Of a DNA stretch of 38,262 nt, positions 1 to 6,806 are shown piece by piece. The DNA lies in contig CANQKY010000011.1 of assembly GCA_947624575.1 (NCBI GenBank), positions 1-38,262 on the forward strand. The letters run 5' to 3'. The notes below the pieces were generated by a model that saw nothing but the letters and a program-made list of their open reading frames with translations, was not told the DNA's origin and made no database searches. The translations under genes were made by a program, and so were the position numbers. Numbering within the stretch: the first letter of the stretch is position 1; each line of letters opens with the position of its first letter. This DNA comes from an uncultured Clostridia bacterium. GTDB taxonomy: Bacteria; Bacillota; Clostridia; Oscillospirales; Ruminococcaceae.

Positions 1-76
1 TAAGTATGTACTGCGCTCGGAGAAAACCTGCCGGAAGGGTCTTAGGACAGGGGTTCGATTCCCCTCGCCTCCACCA
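1..76 (+). ncRNA. ssrA: tmRNA, 3' end (partial)
   Basis: This is the 3' portion of transfer-messenger RNA, which rescues stalled ribosomes; its 5' part lies before the window. The segment AAGTATGTA near the start matches the conserved tmRNA element before the tRNA-like end. A T-arm (GGGGTTCGATTCCCC, 50-64) and an encoded CCTCCACCA end (68-76) follow. A rho-independent terminator comes right after. It is the only host gene visible and lies next to a leftward integrase, so it is the likely integration target. A tRNA gene is the alternative, but the AAGTATGTA element and the GGACAG start of the 3' arm fit tmRNA better. Confidence 0.85.
45..76. other. probable prophage attachment site attL
   Basis: The 3' end of the tmRNA gene (T-arm and acceptor strand) sits between host RNA gene and integrase. 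Integrases that target ssrA usually recombine here, and the phage copy restores the intact RNA. The exact core cannot be fixed because attR is outside the window. Confidence 0.6.
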
Positions 77-83
77 ATGACGA

Positions 84-115
84 AAAACCGCTTGAAATAA
101 GCGGTTTTTCTTTTT
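84..115. terminator. bidirectional rho-independent terminator
   Basis: The stem is AACCGCTT / AAGCGGTT with a GAAAT loop, preceded by an A-tract and followed by TTTTTCTTTTT. It can end tmRNA transcripts rightward and integrase transcripts leftward. Confidence 0.85.
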
Positions 116-139
116 GCGTACACGTTTTTTACACGATTT

Positions 140-1276
140 TTATGATTTTACACGATTTAAAATCTGTATTGCGCGTTCCTCTTCGCGGGGGTAGAGGCGC
201 GCGTAGGTGTTCCACGTTTGCTCGATTTTAGAGTGACCGAGCCGACGGGCAATTTCTTGAATGTTGATTCCTTCGTTGGCTAGGAGCGAAGCGTGGCTAT
301 GACGGAAATCATGGATCCGTATGTGCGGCAGATCGGCCTTTCTCGCAAACAGCGTGTTTCGGTTCTCAATGGCCGTATCGCTCAAACACTGCTCCCCACC
401 GCATACGCGAAAGTTGTCGCAGAACCCTTCGATTGTCAGACACCGATTGTACTGCTCGCGTAGAATATCCAGCAGCGGAAGAGGAATTTGTAGCGTTCGG
501 TAGGACGTTTTGTTTTTTGGGGGCGTTTCCACGATGCCTTCCCCTTTGACCTTTTGCGTAACAGACCGACGGACGTTCAATAGGTTTCCCTCGATATCCG
601 ACCACTTGAGTGCATTGATTTCGCCCTTTCGCAAACCCGTATAGTACGCAATCGCGAAGAACACATAATACCCCCAATCGGCAAGCGTATCCCTTCTTTC
701 TGCCTCCTGACGAGCAACGGTTATGTACCGGACGAACTGTTCGGACGTATAGTAGTGCAAACGGTCCTTTTGTGACGTGAAATCTTTATCCTTGAAGTTG
801 CCGACGGTGAGCAACGGATTCCGGGCGAAGTATTCCAAGCGCAGACCGTAATTGAGCATAGCGCGCAACTCAGAATAGATGTTTCGCTGCGACCTTGCGG
901 ATATGTTTTTGCTCGCAACTTGATTTTTCCATGCCTGGAGCGTCTGCGCGTTGAGCCGATCCAGGCGAACATCGCCAAGGATTGGCAGAACGTTTGCCTC
1001 AAGAGAGCGGCGACTTTTTTCATAGGTGGATCGTCGCACTTCGTGGAGTTTAGTTTCCATGTACTGCTCGTACAGGTCGCGCACGGTAAGGCGACCGGGA
1101 CCCTCGTTCCCGCCGACATATTCCCGCCGCAGCGCCGCCTCCAGTTGTTTCGCCTCGGTGTTCCCGTAGGCGATGCGGGTCAATTGGTGCGGCGCGCCGT
1201 TTCGGTCGGTATAGTTTATCCGCACGCGATATTTTTGTTTTCCATCCTTCGCGCCTGGCGTTTTATAGATTGGCAT
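140..1276 (-). CDS. int: tyrosine site-specific recombinase (phage integrase)
   Basis: The 378-residue protein catalyses integration and excision at the tmRNA attachment site. It has an N-terminal arm-binding AP2-like region (about 1-60), a SAM-like core-binding domain (about 62-165) and a catalytic domain with the full set of active residues: Arg216 (TGLRKGE), His322 and Arg325 (HDFRH), His348 (LGH) and Tyr358. The ATG at 1276 begins MPIYKTPG, the expected integrase N-terminus. The frame stays open further upstream, but that part encodes the overlapping MNT-HEPN gene in another frame. The start lies inside the end of that gene (14-base overlap), so the two are probably cotranscribed and translationally coupled. 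Confidence 0.95.
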   Translation of the reverse strand: MPIYKTPGAKDGKQKYRVRINYTDRNGAPHQLTRIAYGNTEAKQLEAALRREYVGGNEGPGRLTVRDLYEQYMETKLHEVRRSTYEKSRRSLEANVLPILGDVRLDRLNAQTLQAWKNQVASKNISARSQRNIYSELRAMLNYGLRLEYFARNPLLTVGNFKDKDFTSQKDRLHYYTSEQFVRYITVARQEAERRDTLADWGYYVFFAIAYYTGLRKGEINALKWSDIEGNLLNVRRSVTQKVKGEGIVETPPKNKTSYRTLQIPLPLLDILREQYNRCLTIEGFCDNFRVCGGEQCLSDTAIENRNTLFARKADLPHIRIHDFRHSHASLLANEGINIQEIARRLGHSKIEQTWNTYARLYPREEERAIQILNRVKS

Positions 1277-1946
1277 GGCTATCCCCGCCCAGACGCGCCA
1301 ACAGAGATTCGAACATCGGCAAATAGACGCTCTTGATCGACGCGAAGATCTCGGCGGCGGTCGCCGAATCGTACAAATGCGACGTGCGGTTGCGGTCGTT
1401 GAGCAGGTCGATCCACGACGAGCCGTCGTCCACGATCCCGGCGGCAAACGCTTTCCGCATGACCTCTTTCGGGCTGTTCAGGTCCACATATCCCTGGTCG
1501 TTCAGGTATTCCCGCGTGGATTTCCAGGCGAGCTCCGCGCAGAATTCAAACCGCTGGATCACACCGTCGCGGACGGAGTCCAGCGGCGTTTTTTCGTAGT
1601 CCGCGAGCGCTTCCCGCAGCCGCTGAACGGCAAGCGTGCATTTTTCATACTTCTCCGCAAATTTTTCCATGACCGGTACACCGTCCTTTTCGATATTTTG
1701 TAAGAGCGCGCGGTCGGTTCCCGCGTCGACGAACACGACGTCGAATTCCAGCAGCGTCGGGAGGTTTTCGACGGCGTCCAGAAACCGTCCGCGGTTCACC
1801 GCGGGCATCCCGTACACCGCCAGATCGACGTCGCTTCGTTCGCGGTTGTCTCCCCGCGCGCGGGACCCGTAAAGAAGGATCTTCGCCGCGCCAAGCCGCT
1901 CTCCGACCTCGGCGATCCGGGCGGAGAGGGAGACCGGAATGTTCAT
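1263..1946 (-). CDS. fused MNT nucleotidyltransferase - HEPN (HI0074-like) protein, type VII toxin-antitoxin-like
   Basis: One 227-residue polypeptide joins two domains that are normally separate genes. Residues about 8-95 are a minimal nucleotidyltransferase with the MntA-type signature GS-X10-DxD (Gly27, Ser28, Asp39, Asp41). Residues about 97-215 are a HEPN domain of the HI0074 substrate-binding family with the RX4HXY signature (Arg185, His190, Tyr192). In HEPN/MNT systems the HEPN part is an RNase toxin, and the MNT part silences it by AMPylating the Tyr. The ATG at 1946 is preceded by an AAAGGGTGAAGGG ribosome site; the upstream ATG at 1991 is less likely. The 3' end overlaps the integrase start. 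The role here is inferred; prophage stabilisation or abortive infection would fit. Confidence 0.85.
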   Translation of the reverse strand: MNIPVSLSARIAEVGERLGAAKILLYGSRARGDNRERSDVDLAVYGMPAVNRGRFLDAVENLPTLLEFDVVFVDAGTDRALLQNIEKDGVPVMEKFAEKYEKCTLAVQRLREALADYEKTPLDSVRDGVIQRFEFCAELAWKSTREYLNDQGYVDLNSPKEVMRKAFAAGIVDDGSSWIDLLNDRNRTSHLYDSATAAEIFASIKSVYLPMFESLLARLGGDSHANL

Positions 1947-2046
1947 GATACCCTTCACCCTTTCCTGATTTTCTTTCCGGCACAGCGTCAAGCCGCGGAG
2001 AGGGAATCGAAAGCATACATACTATATACTTCGCCTTATCTGCTTG

Positions 2047-2067
2047 CCGGTTTCGACCGGTTTTTTT
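2047..2067 (+). terminator. possible terminator hairpin
   Basis: The stem CCGGT/ACCGG with a TTCG tetraloop is followed by seven T on the plus strand. It lies between the repressor stop and the MNT-HEPN gene. On the minus strand there is no T-run after the hairpin, so repressor transcripts may read on into MNT-HEPN and integrase. Its purpose is unclear. Confidence 0.4.
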
Positions 2068-2071
2068 ATTT

Positions 2072-2734
2072 TCAGACGCTTTTGATGATTTTCTTGACGG
2101 TTCCGACGACCTGGATACGCTGGACGTCCGGACCGGTGAACCGCATCGGCTTGTACATCGGGTTGATGGAATGCAGTTCGATCCAGTTAAGTCCGTATTC
2201 GACCCGCTTTACAAGCCCCTCCTCTTTATCGAGCAGGACAACGGCAAGCGTTCCGCTGTCAACACTGTCCTGTTTGTGTACCTGTATGATATCCCCCTCC
2301 TCGATTTTGGGGTACATACTGTCTCCACAGACGCGAATGCACATGGTTTCCTCCGCTTCTGCAGCATTCGCGATATACAGTGGCACATAGTCGATCACAT
2401 CACTGTCAGCATAGGAACCGAGACCCGCGGAAACGGACTCGAAGAGCGGAATCAGGTAGATGTTTTTGGTGTCGAGAAAAATAACGTTTGATTTGGAGGT
2501 GTTTGCTTCTGCCCTGTTTTCTTTCGTCGTGGCAGGTGGTTCACTTTTATCGGAAAGCAGATAGTCCACCGTCACACCAAAATAATCGGCAATTTTTTGA
2601 AGAGTGGTATCACTTGGTTTCGCGCCATTTTTCCACTTCGTTACGGATCCCGACGAAAAGCCCAATTCAGCAGCAACCGGATTGGGTTTTTTGTTATTGC
2701 TTGCACACAGCTTAACATAATTGATCCAAAACAT
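2072..2734 (-). CDS. CI-like lysogeny repressor, HTH plus S24 self-cleaving domain
   Basis: The 220-residue repressor has an XRE-type helix-turn-helix at about 5-60 (key stretch ELGFSSGSVTKWKNG) and a C-terminal LexA/S24 peptidase domain at about 95-218. Self-cleavage elements are visible: an Ala-Gly site (103-104, in SVSAGLG), nucleophile Ser139 (GDSMYP) and Lys176 (LVKRV). The 37-residue Ser-Lys spacing is that of LexA. RecA-stimulated cleavage on DNA damage is therefore expected to induce the prophage. The ATG at 2734 is chosen because an AAGGAGT site sits just upstream; the open frame to 2887 would run through the operator region. Transcription is divergent from the early operon. Confidence 0.93.
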   Translation of the reverse strand: MFWINYVKLCASNNKKPNPVAAELGFSSGSVTKWKNGAKPSDTTLQKIADYFGVTVDYLLSDKSEPPATTKENRAEANTSKSNVIFLDTKNIYLIPLFESVSAGLGSYADSDVIDYVPLYIANAAEAEETMCIRVCGDSMYPKIEEGDIIQVHKQDSVDSGTLAVVLLDKEEGLVKRVEYGLNWIELHSINPMYKPMRFTGPDVQRIQVVGTVKKIIKSV

Positions 2735-2755
2735 ATTCTCTACTCCTTGAGCAAA

Positions 2756-2844
2756 TCTTACAATTCGCACCGCTATAATTTGTCCAGGTGCACAAAAGTG
2801 AAAAAAATCAGTTTTAGATATTGACACGGTGCGAAAAGTAAGAT
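2756..2844. promoter_or_regulatory. repressor operator region with three related sites
   Basis: A 17-base site at 2756-2772 (TCTTACAATTCGCACCG) is repeated inverted at 2827-2843 (CGGTGCGAAAAGTAAGA), with 15 of 17 positions shared. A weaker relative, GGTGCACAAAAGTGAAA at 2787-2803, has one inserted base. The right site overlaps the -35/-10 spacer of the rightward promoter. A separate inverted pair ACACGGT/ACCGTGT lies at 2824-2830 and 2853-2859. CI and Cro are the likely ligands. Confidence 0.65.
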
Positions 2845-2849
2845 ATAAT
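2821..2849 (+). promoter_or_regulatory. rightward early promoter, perfect sigma-A consensus
   Basis: TTGACA (2821-2826) and TATAAT (2844-2849) are separated by exactly 17 bases. The spacer is almost entirely filled by an operator-like site, so repressor binding would block RNA polymerase. It drives the early operon that starts at about 2904. Confidence 0.9.
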
Positions 2850-2903
2850 ATAACCGTGTTAAATACTACAGCAACATCATAACACAAAAAGGAGCAAAAT
2901 GCA

Positions 2904-2966
2904 ATGGGAAAGACGAGAAAACGTGAAAAAAGTTGTGGTAAATCAACAGGGAGGACAGGAAATTGA
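2904..2966 (+). CDS. 20-residue basic leader peptide
   Basis: A short frame starts at the ATG at 2904, nine bases after an AAGGAG site (2889-2894). It encodes a Lys/Arg/Gly-rich peptide beginning MGKTRKREKS. Its TGA (2964-2966) overlaps the TTG start of the HTH gene by two bases, the arrangement of translational coupling. An alternative ATG at 2899 in another frame is only four bases from the ribosome site and overlaps the HTH gene extensively. No function is recognised; it may only tune expression of the next gene. Confidence 0.5.
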   Translation: MGKTRKREKSCGKSTGRTGN

Positions 2967-3208
2967 ACGTAGGAGAAAACATTCGTCGCCTAAGAGTGGA
3001 CAAGAAAATCACGCAGTCCGAGCTGGCAGAGATCGTCGGGATATCGCAAGCAATGCTGTGTCAAATCGAGAGAGGGACAAAAAATCCATCGTTGCAGATT
3101 GGAAAAGAGATTTCCGACGCGCTCGGCTGCACCATCGACGAGCTGCTGTGCGAGGACACCGACGACGACAAACCAGCGGATCCAAATCAAACAACGAAAG
3201 GAGCGTAA
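2963..3208 (+). CDS. Cro-like XRE-family HTH regulator
   Basis: The 81-residue protein is almost entirely one helix-turn-helix domain (about 4-60; SELAEIVGISQAMLCQIERG is the HTH core), followed by an acidic tail. The start is TTG at 2963, eight bases after GGGAGG (2949-2954); there is no better ATG. As the first full gene of the early operon and divergent from the CI-like repressor, it is the natural Cro counterpart. It probably competes for the operators at 2756-2844. Confidence 0.85.
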   Translation: MNVGENIRRLRVDKKITQSELAEIVGISQAMLCQIERGTKNPSLQIGKEISDALGCTIDELLCEDTDDDKPADPNQTTKGA

Positions 3209-3212
3209 AACC

Positions 3213-3515
3213 ATGAGCATGAACATTCCGCAAATCGCGAGCGTCGAAACTGCGGTACGGTTGTACTACACGAAAATCACCCTGTGCAACGATGACATCG
3301 TCGAACTGTTTCCGGGCATCGGCAGTGCAACGGTGCAACGTCTGAAAGTACGTGCCAGAGAGCACGCCGCAGAACAGGGCAAGACGCAGCCGAATAACCG
3401 CCTAGTGCTTACCGACAGCGCCTACGAGGCGTGGGGGCTTGACATCAAGGACCTCGAAAGACGGTATAACAAAGCCGCGACACTTGGCATCTTTCAAAGG
3501 GGGCAGCCGTCGTGA
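3213..3515 (+). CDS. small early phage protein, tandem paralogue A
   Basis: The 100-residue protein begins MSMNIPQIASVETAVR and carries a predicted HTH-like segment around 25-45 (NDDIVELFPGIGSATVQRLK). AAAGGAG (3197-3203) precedes the ATG. The next gene is a paralogue with a nearly identical first 16 residues and shared FPGIG, LT..AY.AWGLDI motifs. A nucleic-acid-binding regulatory role is only an inference from the HTH-like pattern and from its place after Cro. I know it only as a conserved hypothetical type in Clostridia phages. Confidence 0.75.
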   Translation: MSMNIPQIASVETAVRLYYTKITLCNDDIVELFPGIGSATVQRLKVRAREHAAEQGKTQPNNRLVLTDSAYEAWGLDIKDLERRYNKAATLGIFQRGQPS

Positions 3516-3832
3516 GCATGAACATTCCGCAGATTGCGAGCGTCGAAACTGCGGTACGCATCTACAACGAGCGGTTCTGCCTATACAACAAGGACATCAG
3601 GGAGCTTTTTCCAGGGATCGGTCCGACCACTGTTGCGCGGCTAAAAGACGTCGCCCGGGCGGAAGCGTCCCTGCGAGGTATGCTCCAATACGACAATCGG
3701 TCTGTCCTGACCCGCTGCGCCTACCGGGCGTGGGGATTGGACATCGACCGACTTGAACACATGCTGCAAAAACTCAAGCGGCTCGGAATAGTCGAAGCCG
3801 TTCGTACGAATAAAGAAAGGAAGAGAAAATGA
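3512..3832 (+). CDS. small early phage protein, tandem paralogue B
   Basis: The 106-residue paralogue of the preceding gene starts with GTG at 3512, overlapping the previous TGA (GTGA). GTG is preferred over ATG 3518 because it aligns with the paralogue start and lies eight bases after GGGGG (3499-3503). The first 16 residues match paralogue A, and the DNA there is almost identical, so the duplication is recent or kept by gene conversion. The middle has diverged and the C-terminus is strongly basic (ends near TNKERKRK). It shares the FPGIG HTH-like segment. Function is unknown. Confidence 0.75.
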   Translation: MSMNIPQIASVETAVRIYNERFCLYNKDIRELFPGIGPTTVARLKDVARAEASLRGMLQYDNRSVLTRCAYRAWGLDIDRLEHMLQKLKRLGIVEAVRTNKERKRK

Positions 3833-4512
3833 AAACGAACAAACCGACTGAAAAATATCAGAACGTGCTGTTCCTCGTCGAATTGGTGCTGATCGGGTTC
3901 CTGCTGGGCCTGCTCGTTGCGTCGCTCGTGTCTCGGGCGGAAGAGGCGCTGGAAGCGTCCAAAGCGCAGACGGACGCGGAGCCGCGCCTCACAGCCGTAT
4001 ACCGCACGCCGAGCGAACTGGCAGAAAGCACCAGCCAAGCGGACGAAGTGGCGTCGAGTGATACGTCCGATATACCCGCAAACGAGTATCGGCGGTATCT
4101 GGACGTGCCGCTGTCCGTCGAACTACAGGACTACATATACGACCTGTGCGACAGCTATGATGTGCCGTTCGAACTGGTCGTCGCAGTGATTGACGCCGAA
4201 AGCGCCTTCCGTGCGGACGCCGTCAGCGCGACAGACGACTACGGACTGATGCAAATCAACGAAATCGGTCACACCGAACTGTCCGAAAAACTAGGGATAC
4301 AAAACTTCCTCGACCCCTACCAAAACGTACACGCCGGGATATACGTCCTGTCACAGGCGTTGCAAGCGACTGACGGCGACGTCGTTGCCGCGCTGATGCG
4401 GTACAACTGCGGTCCGACCGGGGCGCGTCGGCTGTGGGACAAGGGCGTACATTCCACGGCGTACACCGACAAGGTCATGCGGCTGTATAACGGATACAAA
4501 GAAACAAAGTAG
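3829..4512 (+). CDS. membrane-anchored lytic transglycosylase (SLT domain)
   Basis: The 227-residue protein has one transmembrane helix near the N-terminus (about 13-35, VLFLVELVLIGFLLG), a charged linker (about 36-90) and an SLT/lysozyme-like domain at about 98-225. The catalytic Glu is Glu124 in DAESAF; GLMQIN (139-144) and a late YNCG motif are family hallmarks. It should cleave peptidoglycan glycan strands from outside the membrane. The start overlaps the previous stop (ATGA). Its position among early regulatory genes is unusual, since phage transglycosylases normally lie with tail or lysis genes. Confidence 0.88.
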   Translation: MKTNKPTEKYQNVLFLVELVLIGFLLGLLVASLVSRAEEALEASKAQTDAEPRLTAVYRTPSELAESTSQADEVASSDTSDIPANEYRRYLDVPLSVELQDYIYDLCDSYDVPFELVVAVIDAESAFRADAVSATDDYGLMQINEIGHTELSEKLGIQNFLDPYQNVHAGIYVLSQALQATDGDVVAALMRYNCGPTGARRLWDKGVHSTAYTDKVMRLYNGYKETK

Positions 4513-4535
4513 AAATACAAAAGGAGAGAAACACC

Positions 4536-4916
4536 ATGCTTGAAATCAAAGTGAATGTCGAAATTCCGGGACTGCCGGAAGCGATCAACAACCTCGCGCG
4601 GGCCATCGGGGGCAAAACCGAACAGGACAGCGCCCCCCGTCCGGCGTCGTCCGAGCCTGTCCGAGAGCGTCCGACCGAAAGCAGCGAACCGACCGAAAGC
4701 AGCGAACCGACCGAACCCACGCCGAGCAGCCCGGAAATTCCACTGGAGGAGATCGGCAGGGCGGGCGCCGCGCTGTGCGAACAGGGCAGGACGCCGGAAT
4801 TGCTCGAGCTGCTGAAACGGTACGGCGTTCAGGCTGTCATGCAGTTACGGGACAAGCCCGCCGAAACGCGTATCGCCTTCGCTGCCGATTTGAGAGCGCT
4901 CGGGGCGGCGATTTGA
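4536..4916 (+). CDS. conserved early phage protein with PTESSE repeats
   Basis: The 126-residue protein has three parts. A conserved N-terminus (1-25) carries a beta strand and a helix (IPGLPEAINNLARAI). A low-complexity middle (about 30-68) contains repeats of PTESSE, an 18-base unit occurring twice plus a partial copy at 4671-4715. A conserved C-terminal helical segment (about 70-126) follows (ELLKRYGVQAVMQL). AAAAGGAG precedes the ATG. It sits directly before the DUF2800 nuclease gene, as such genes often do in Clostridia phages. No function is known. Confidence 0.75.
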   Translation: MLEIKVNVEIPGLPEAINNLARAIGGKTEQDSAPRPASSEPVRERPTESSEPTESSEPTEPTPSSPEIPLEEIGRAGAALCEQGRTPELLELLKRYGVQAVMQLRDKPAETRIAFAADLRALGAAI

Positions 4917-4931
4917 AAGGAGGAAATACGT

Positions 4932-6098
4932 ATGCCCACACCCACCGAGCACGCCTTGCTGAGTGCATCATCTGCATATCGTTGGCTTGCATGCACCGCC
5001 GCGCCGCGATTTGAAGCGCAGTTCCCGGAAAGGACCAGTGAATACGCGGAGGAAGGGCGGCTCGCGCACAGCGTCTGCGAGCTTTATGCCCGACGTAAGC
5101 TTCTTCTACTATCCGACCGTGCATTCGACATGCGGCTGGCGGAGCTACGGGAAGATCCCCGCTGGTCCGACGAAATGCTGCAGACCGCCGAAACCTACGC
5201 CTGCTACCTCGCCGAGAAGGCTGCGTCCTATCCGACTACGCCGTACGTGGCGCTGGAGATCCGAGTCGATCTTTCGGACTACATCCCGGAGGGGTTCGGC
5301 ACCTGCGACTGCGCCATGATTGGCGACGGCGCACTGCACATCACGGACTACAAGCACGGAAAAGGTGTGCCGGTATCGGCGACCGGCAACCCGCAAATGC
5401 GTCTGTACGCGCTCGGCGCGCTGAAAGCGTTCGCCCCGGTGTACGGCGGCGTAATCAGCGGCGTATCGATGGGAATCTGCCAGCCCCGGCTGTCCGAAGC
5501 CGTCGAGGAGGAGCGCATGACCGTCGAGGAGTTGCGAGAGTGGGGCGAGAGCATCAAGCCTGTCGCACGGGAGGCGTATGACGGTCCGGGGCGCTTCTGC
5601 CCCGGCGAACACTGCCGCTTTTGCAGAGGTAAATCACAGTGTCGCGCCAGAGCCGAACAGAACATGGCGTTGGAGGACTTCCGGGGCGTCCCGCTTTCCG
5701 ACACGGAGATCGGCGAACTGCTGGAACGCGGCAAAGACCTCGTGCAGTGGTATGCAGACCTGCAAACCTACGCCTCGGATACCCTGCTCGCCGGCGGAGA
5801 GATCCCCGGCTGGAAGCTCGTCGCTGGGCGGAGCAACCGCGCGTTCGCGGATACGGATGCGGCCTATCAAACACTGCTGACCGCGGGCTACGACGAGGCG
5901 CTACTCTACGACCGCAAGCCAAAAACGCTCTCGGAACTGGAAAAGATGCTCGGCAAAAAAAAGTTTGCAGACCTGCTGGGAAAACAGGTCGTCAAACCGC
6001 AGGGCAAACCCACGCTTGTGCCGATGTCCGACAAGCGCGAGCCGTACAGTACGGCAGCGTCCGATTTTGCAAACTTAGAAACAATGAAATCACAATAA
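4932..6098 (+). CDS. DUF2800 protein, Cas4/RecB-like nuclease
   Basis: The 388-residue protein is a predicted PD-(D/E)XK nuclease of the Cas4/AddB type. Visible elements are His46 (GRLAH), Glu109 (ALEIRVD), Asp126, the core DYK (Asp139-Lys141) and Gln155. A cysteine cluster, Cys223, Cys228, Cys231 and Cys237 with the N-terminal Cys21, could hold an iron-sulfur cluster. Partners are likely the DUF2815 protein just downstream and the SNF2 helicase, making a recombination or end-processing module. AAAGGAGG precedes the ATG closely. Confidence 0.88.
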   Translation: MPTPTEHALLSASSAYRWLACTAAPRFEAQFPERTSEYAEEGRLAHSVCELYARRKLLLLSDRAFDMRLAELREDPRWSDEMLQTAETYACYLAEKAASYPTTPYVALEIRVDLSDYIPEGFGTCDCAMIGDGALHITDYKHGKGVPVSATGNPQMRLYALGALKAFAPVYGGVISGVSMGICQPRLSEAVEEERMTVEELREWGESIKPVAREAYDGPGRFCPGEHCRFCRGKSQCRARAEQNMALEDFRGVPLSDTEIGELLERGKDLVQWYADLQTYASDTLLAGGEIPGWKLVAGRSNRAFADTDAAYQTLLTAGYDEALLYDRKPKTLSELEKMLGKKKFADLLGKQVVKPQGKPTLVPMSDKREPYSTAASDFANLETMKSQ

Positions 6099-6113
6099 CA
6101 AAGGAGAATCGTT

Positions 6114-6725
6114 ATGTACCAGAACATCGCAACCAAAGTCCTGACCGGCGAAGTGCGCCTGTCCTACGTCAACCTCATCACCCCGCACACGAACAACCCC
6201 GGGGACACCCCGAAGTACTCCGTGCAGCTGCTCATTCCCAAGACCGACACGGCGACCGTATCGGACATCCGCTCCTCCATCGAAGCCGCGGCGCAGAAGG
6301 CCGTCAACGAGAAATGGGGCGGCACGCGTGTCAACTTCGCGCCCATCCTGCACGACGGCGACGGCGTGAAGCCGGACGCCGGCACCCCGTACCCCCCGGA
6401 ATGCAAAGGCTGTTGGGTGCTGAACGCCTCCTCGACAACGAAACCTGGCGTCGTGGAGCAGAGCAACACGCGGGTCGAACTCGCGCCGCAGGACGTGTAC
6501 AGCGGCATGTACGCCCGCGTCACGTTGAACTTTTACGGCTACAAAAACCGCAAGGCCGGCGTAGGCTGCGGGCTGGGCAACGTGATGAAGACGCGCGACG
6601 GCGAACCGCTCGGCGGACGTGCCACCGCCGCGGACGACTTCGCGGGCGTCGGGCAGAGCGTCGCGCCGATGTCCGTCGACCCAATCACCGGATTGCCGCT
6701 GGAAGACGACCAGTTGCCCTTTTAA
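6114..6725 (+). CDS. DUF2815 protein, probable ssDNA-binding protein
   Basis: The 203-residue protein belongs to DUF2815, thought to resemble the single-strand DNA-binding proteins of T7 gp2.5 type. It begins with a basic, beta-rich core and ends with an acidic tail closing in an aromatic residue (DDQLPF), a hallmark by which SSBs recruit partners. It lies between the Cas4-like nuclease and DNA polymerase. AAAGGAG is placed well before the ATG. A role in replication or recombination is inferred from family and context. Confidence 0.85.
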   Translation: MYQNIATKVLTGEVRLSYVNLITPHTNNPGDTPKYSVQLLIPKTDTATVSDIRSSIEAAAQKAVNEKWGGTRVNFAPILHDGDGVKPDAGTPYPPECKGCWVLNASSTTKPGVVEQSNTRVELAPQDVYSGMYARVTLNFYGYKNRKAGVGCGLGNVMKTRDGEPLGGRATAADDFAGVGQSVAPMSVDPITGLPLEDDQLPF

Positions 6726-6734
6726 GCAAGGAAG

Positions 6735-6785
6735 CCCCCGGAACGTGAGACGACGCACTGCCGGCGTCTCGCGTTCGCGCCGGGG
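6735..6785 (+). promoter_or_regulatory. strong RNA hairpin before the DNA polymerase gene
   Basis: CCCCGG pairs with CCGGGG (6780-6785), and AACGTGAGACG (6742-6752) pairs with CGTCTCGCGTT (6764-6774) with one G-T wobble. The helix ends just before the GAGGAGG ribosome site (about 6786-6793). There is no T-run, so it is not a terminator. It may protect the upstream mRNA or limit polymerase translation. Confidence 0.55.
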
Positions 6786-6806
6786 CGAGGAGGTGTGTTA
6801 AAAGCA

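Noticed and set aside
2774..2779. TATAAT on the plus strand as a second early promoter
   Set aside because: No -35 at acceptable spacing (nearest TTGAGC is 21 bases away). A clear repressor promoter on the minus strand was not found either.
2899..3216. 105-codon frame starting ATG 2899
   Set aside because: Start only four bases from the ribosome site and the frame is an Arg-rich shadow of the HTH gene; the frame from ATG 2904 fits better.
5639..6748. Plus-strand open frame (369 codons) over DUF2800 and DUF2815
   Set aside because: Arg-rich alternative frame over two recognised genes; no ribosome site or motif.
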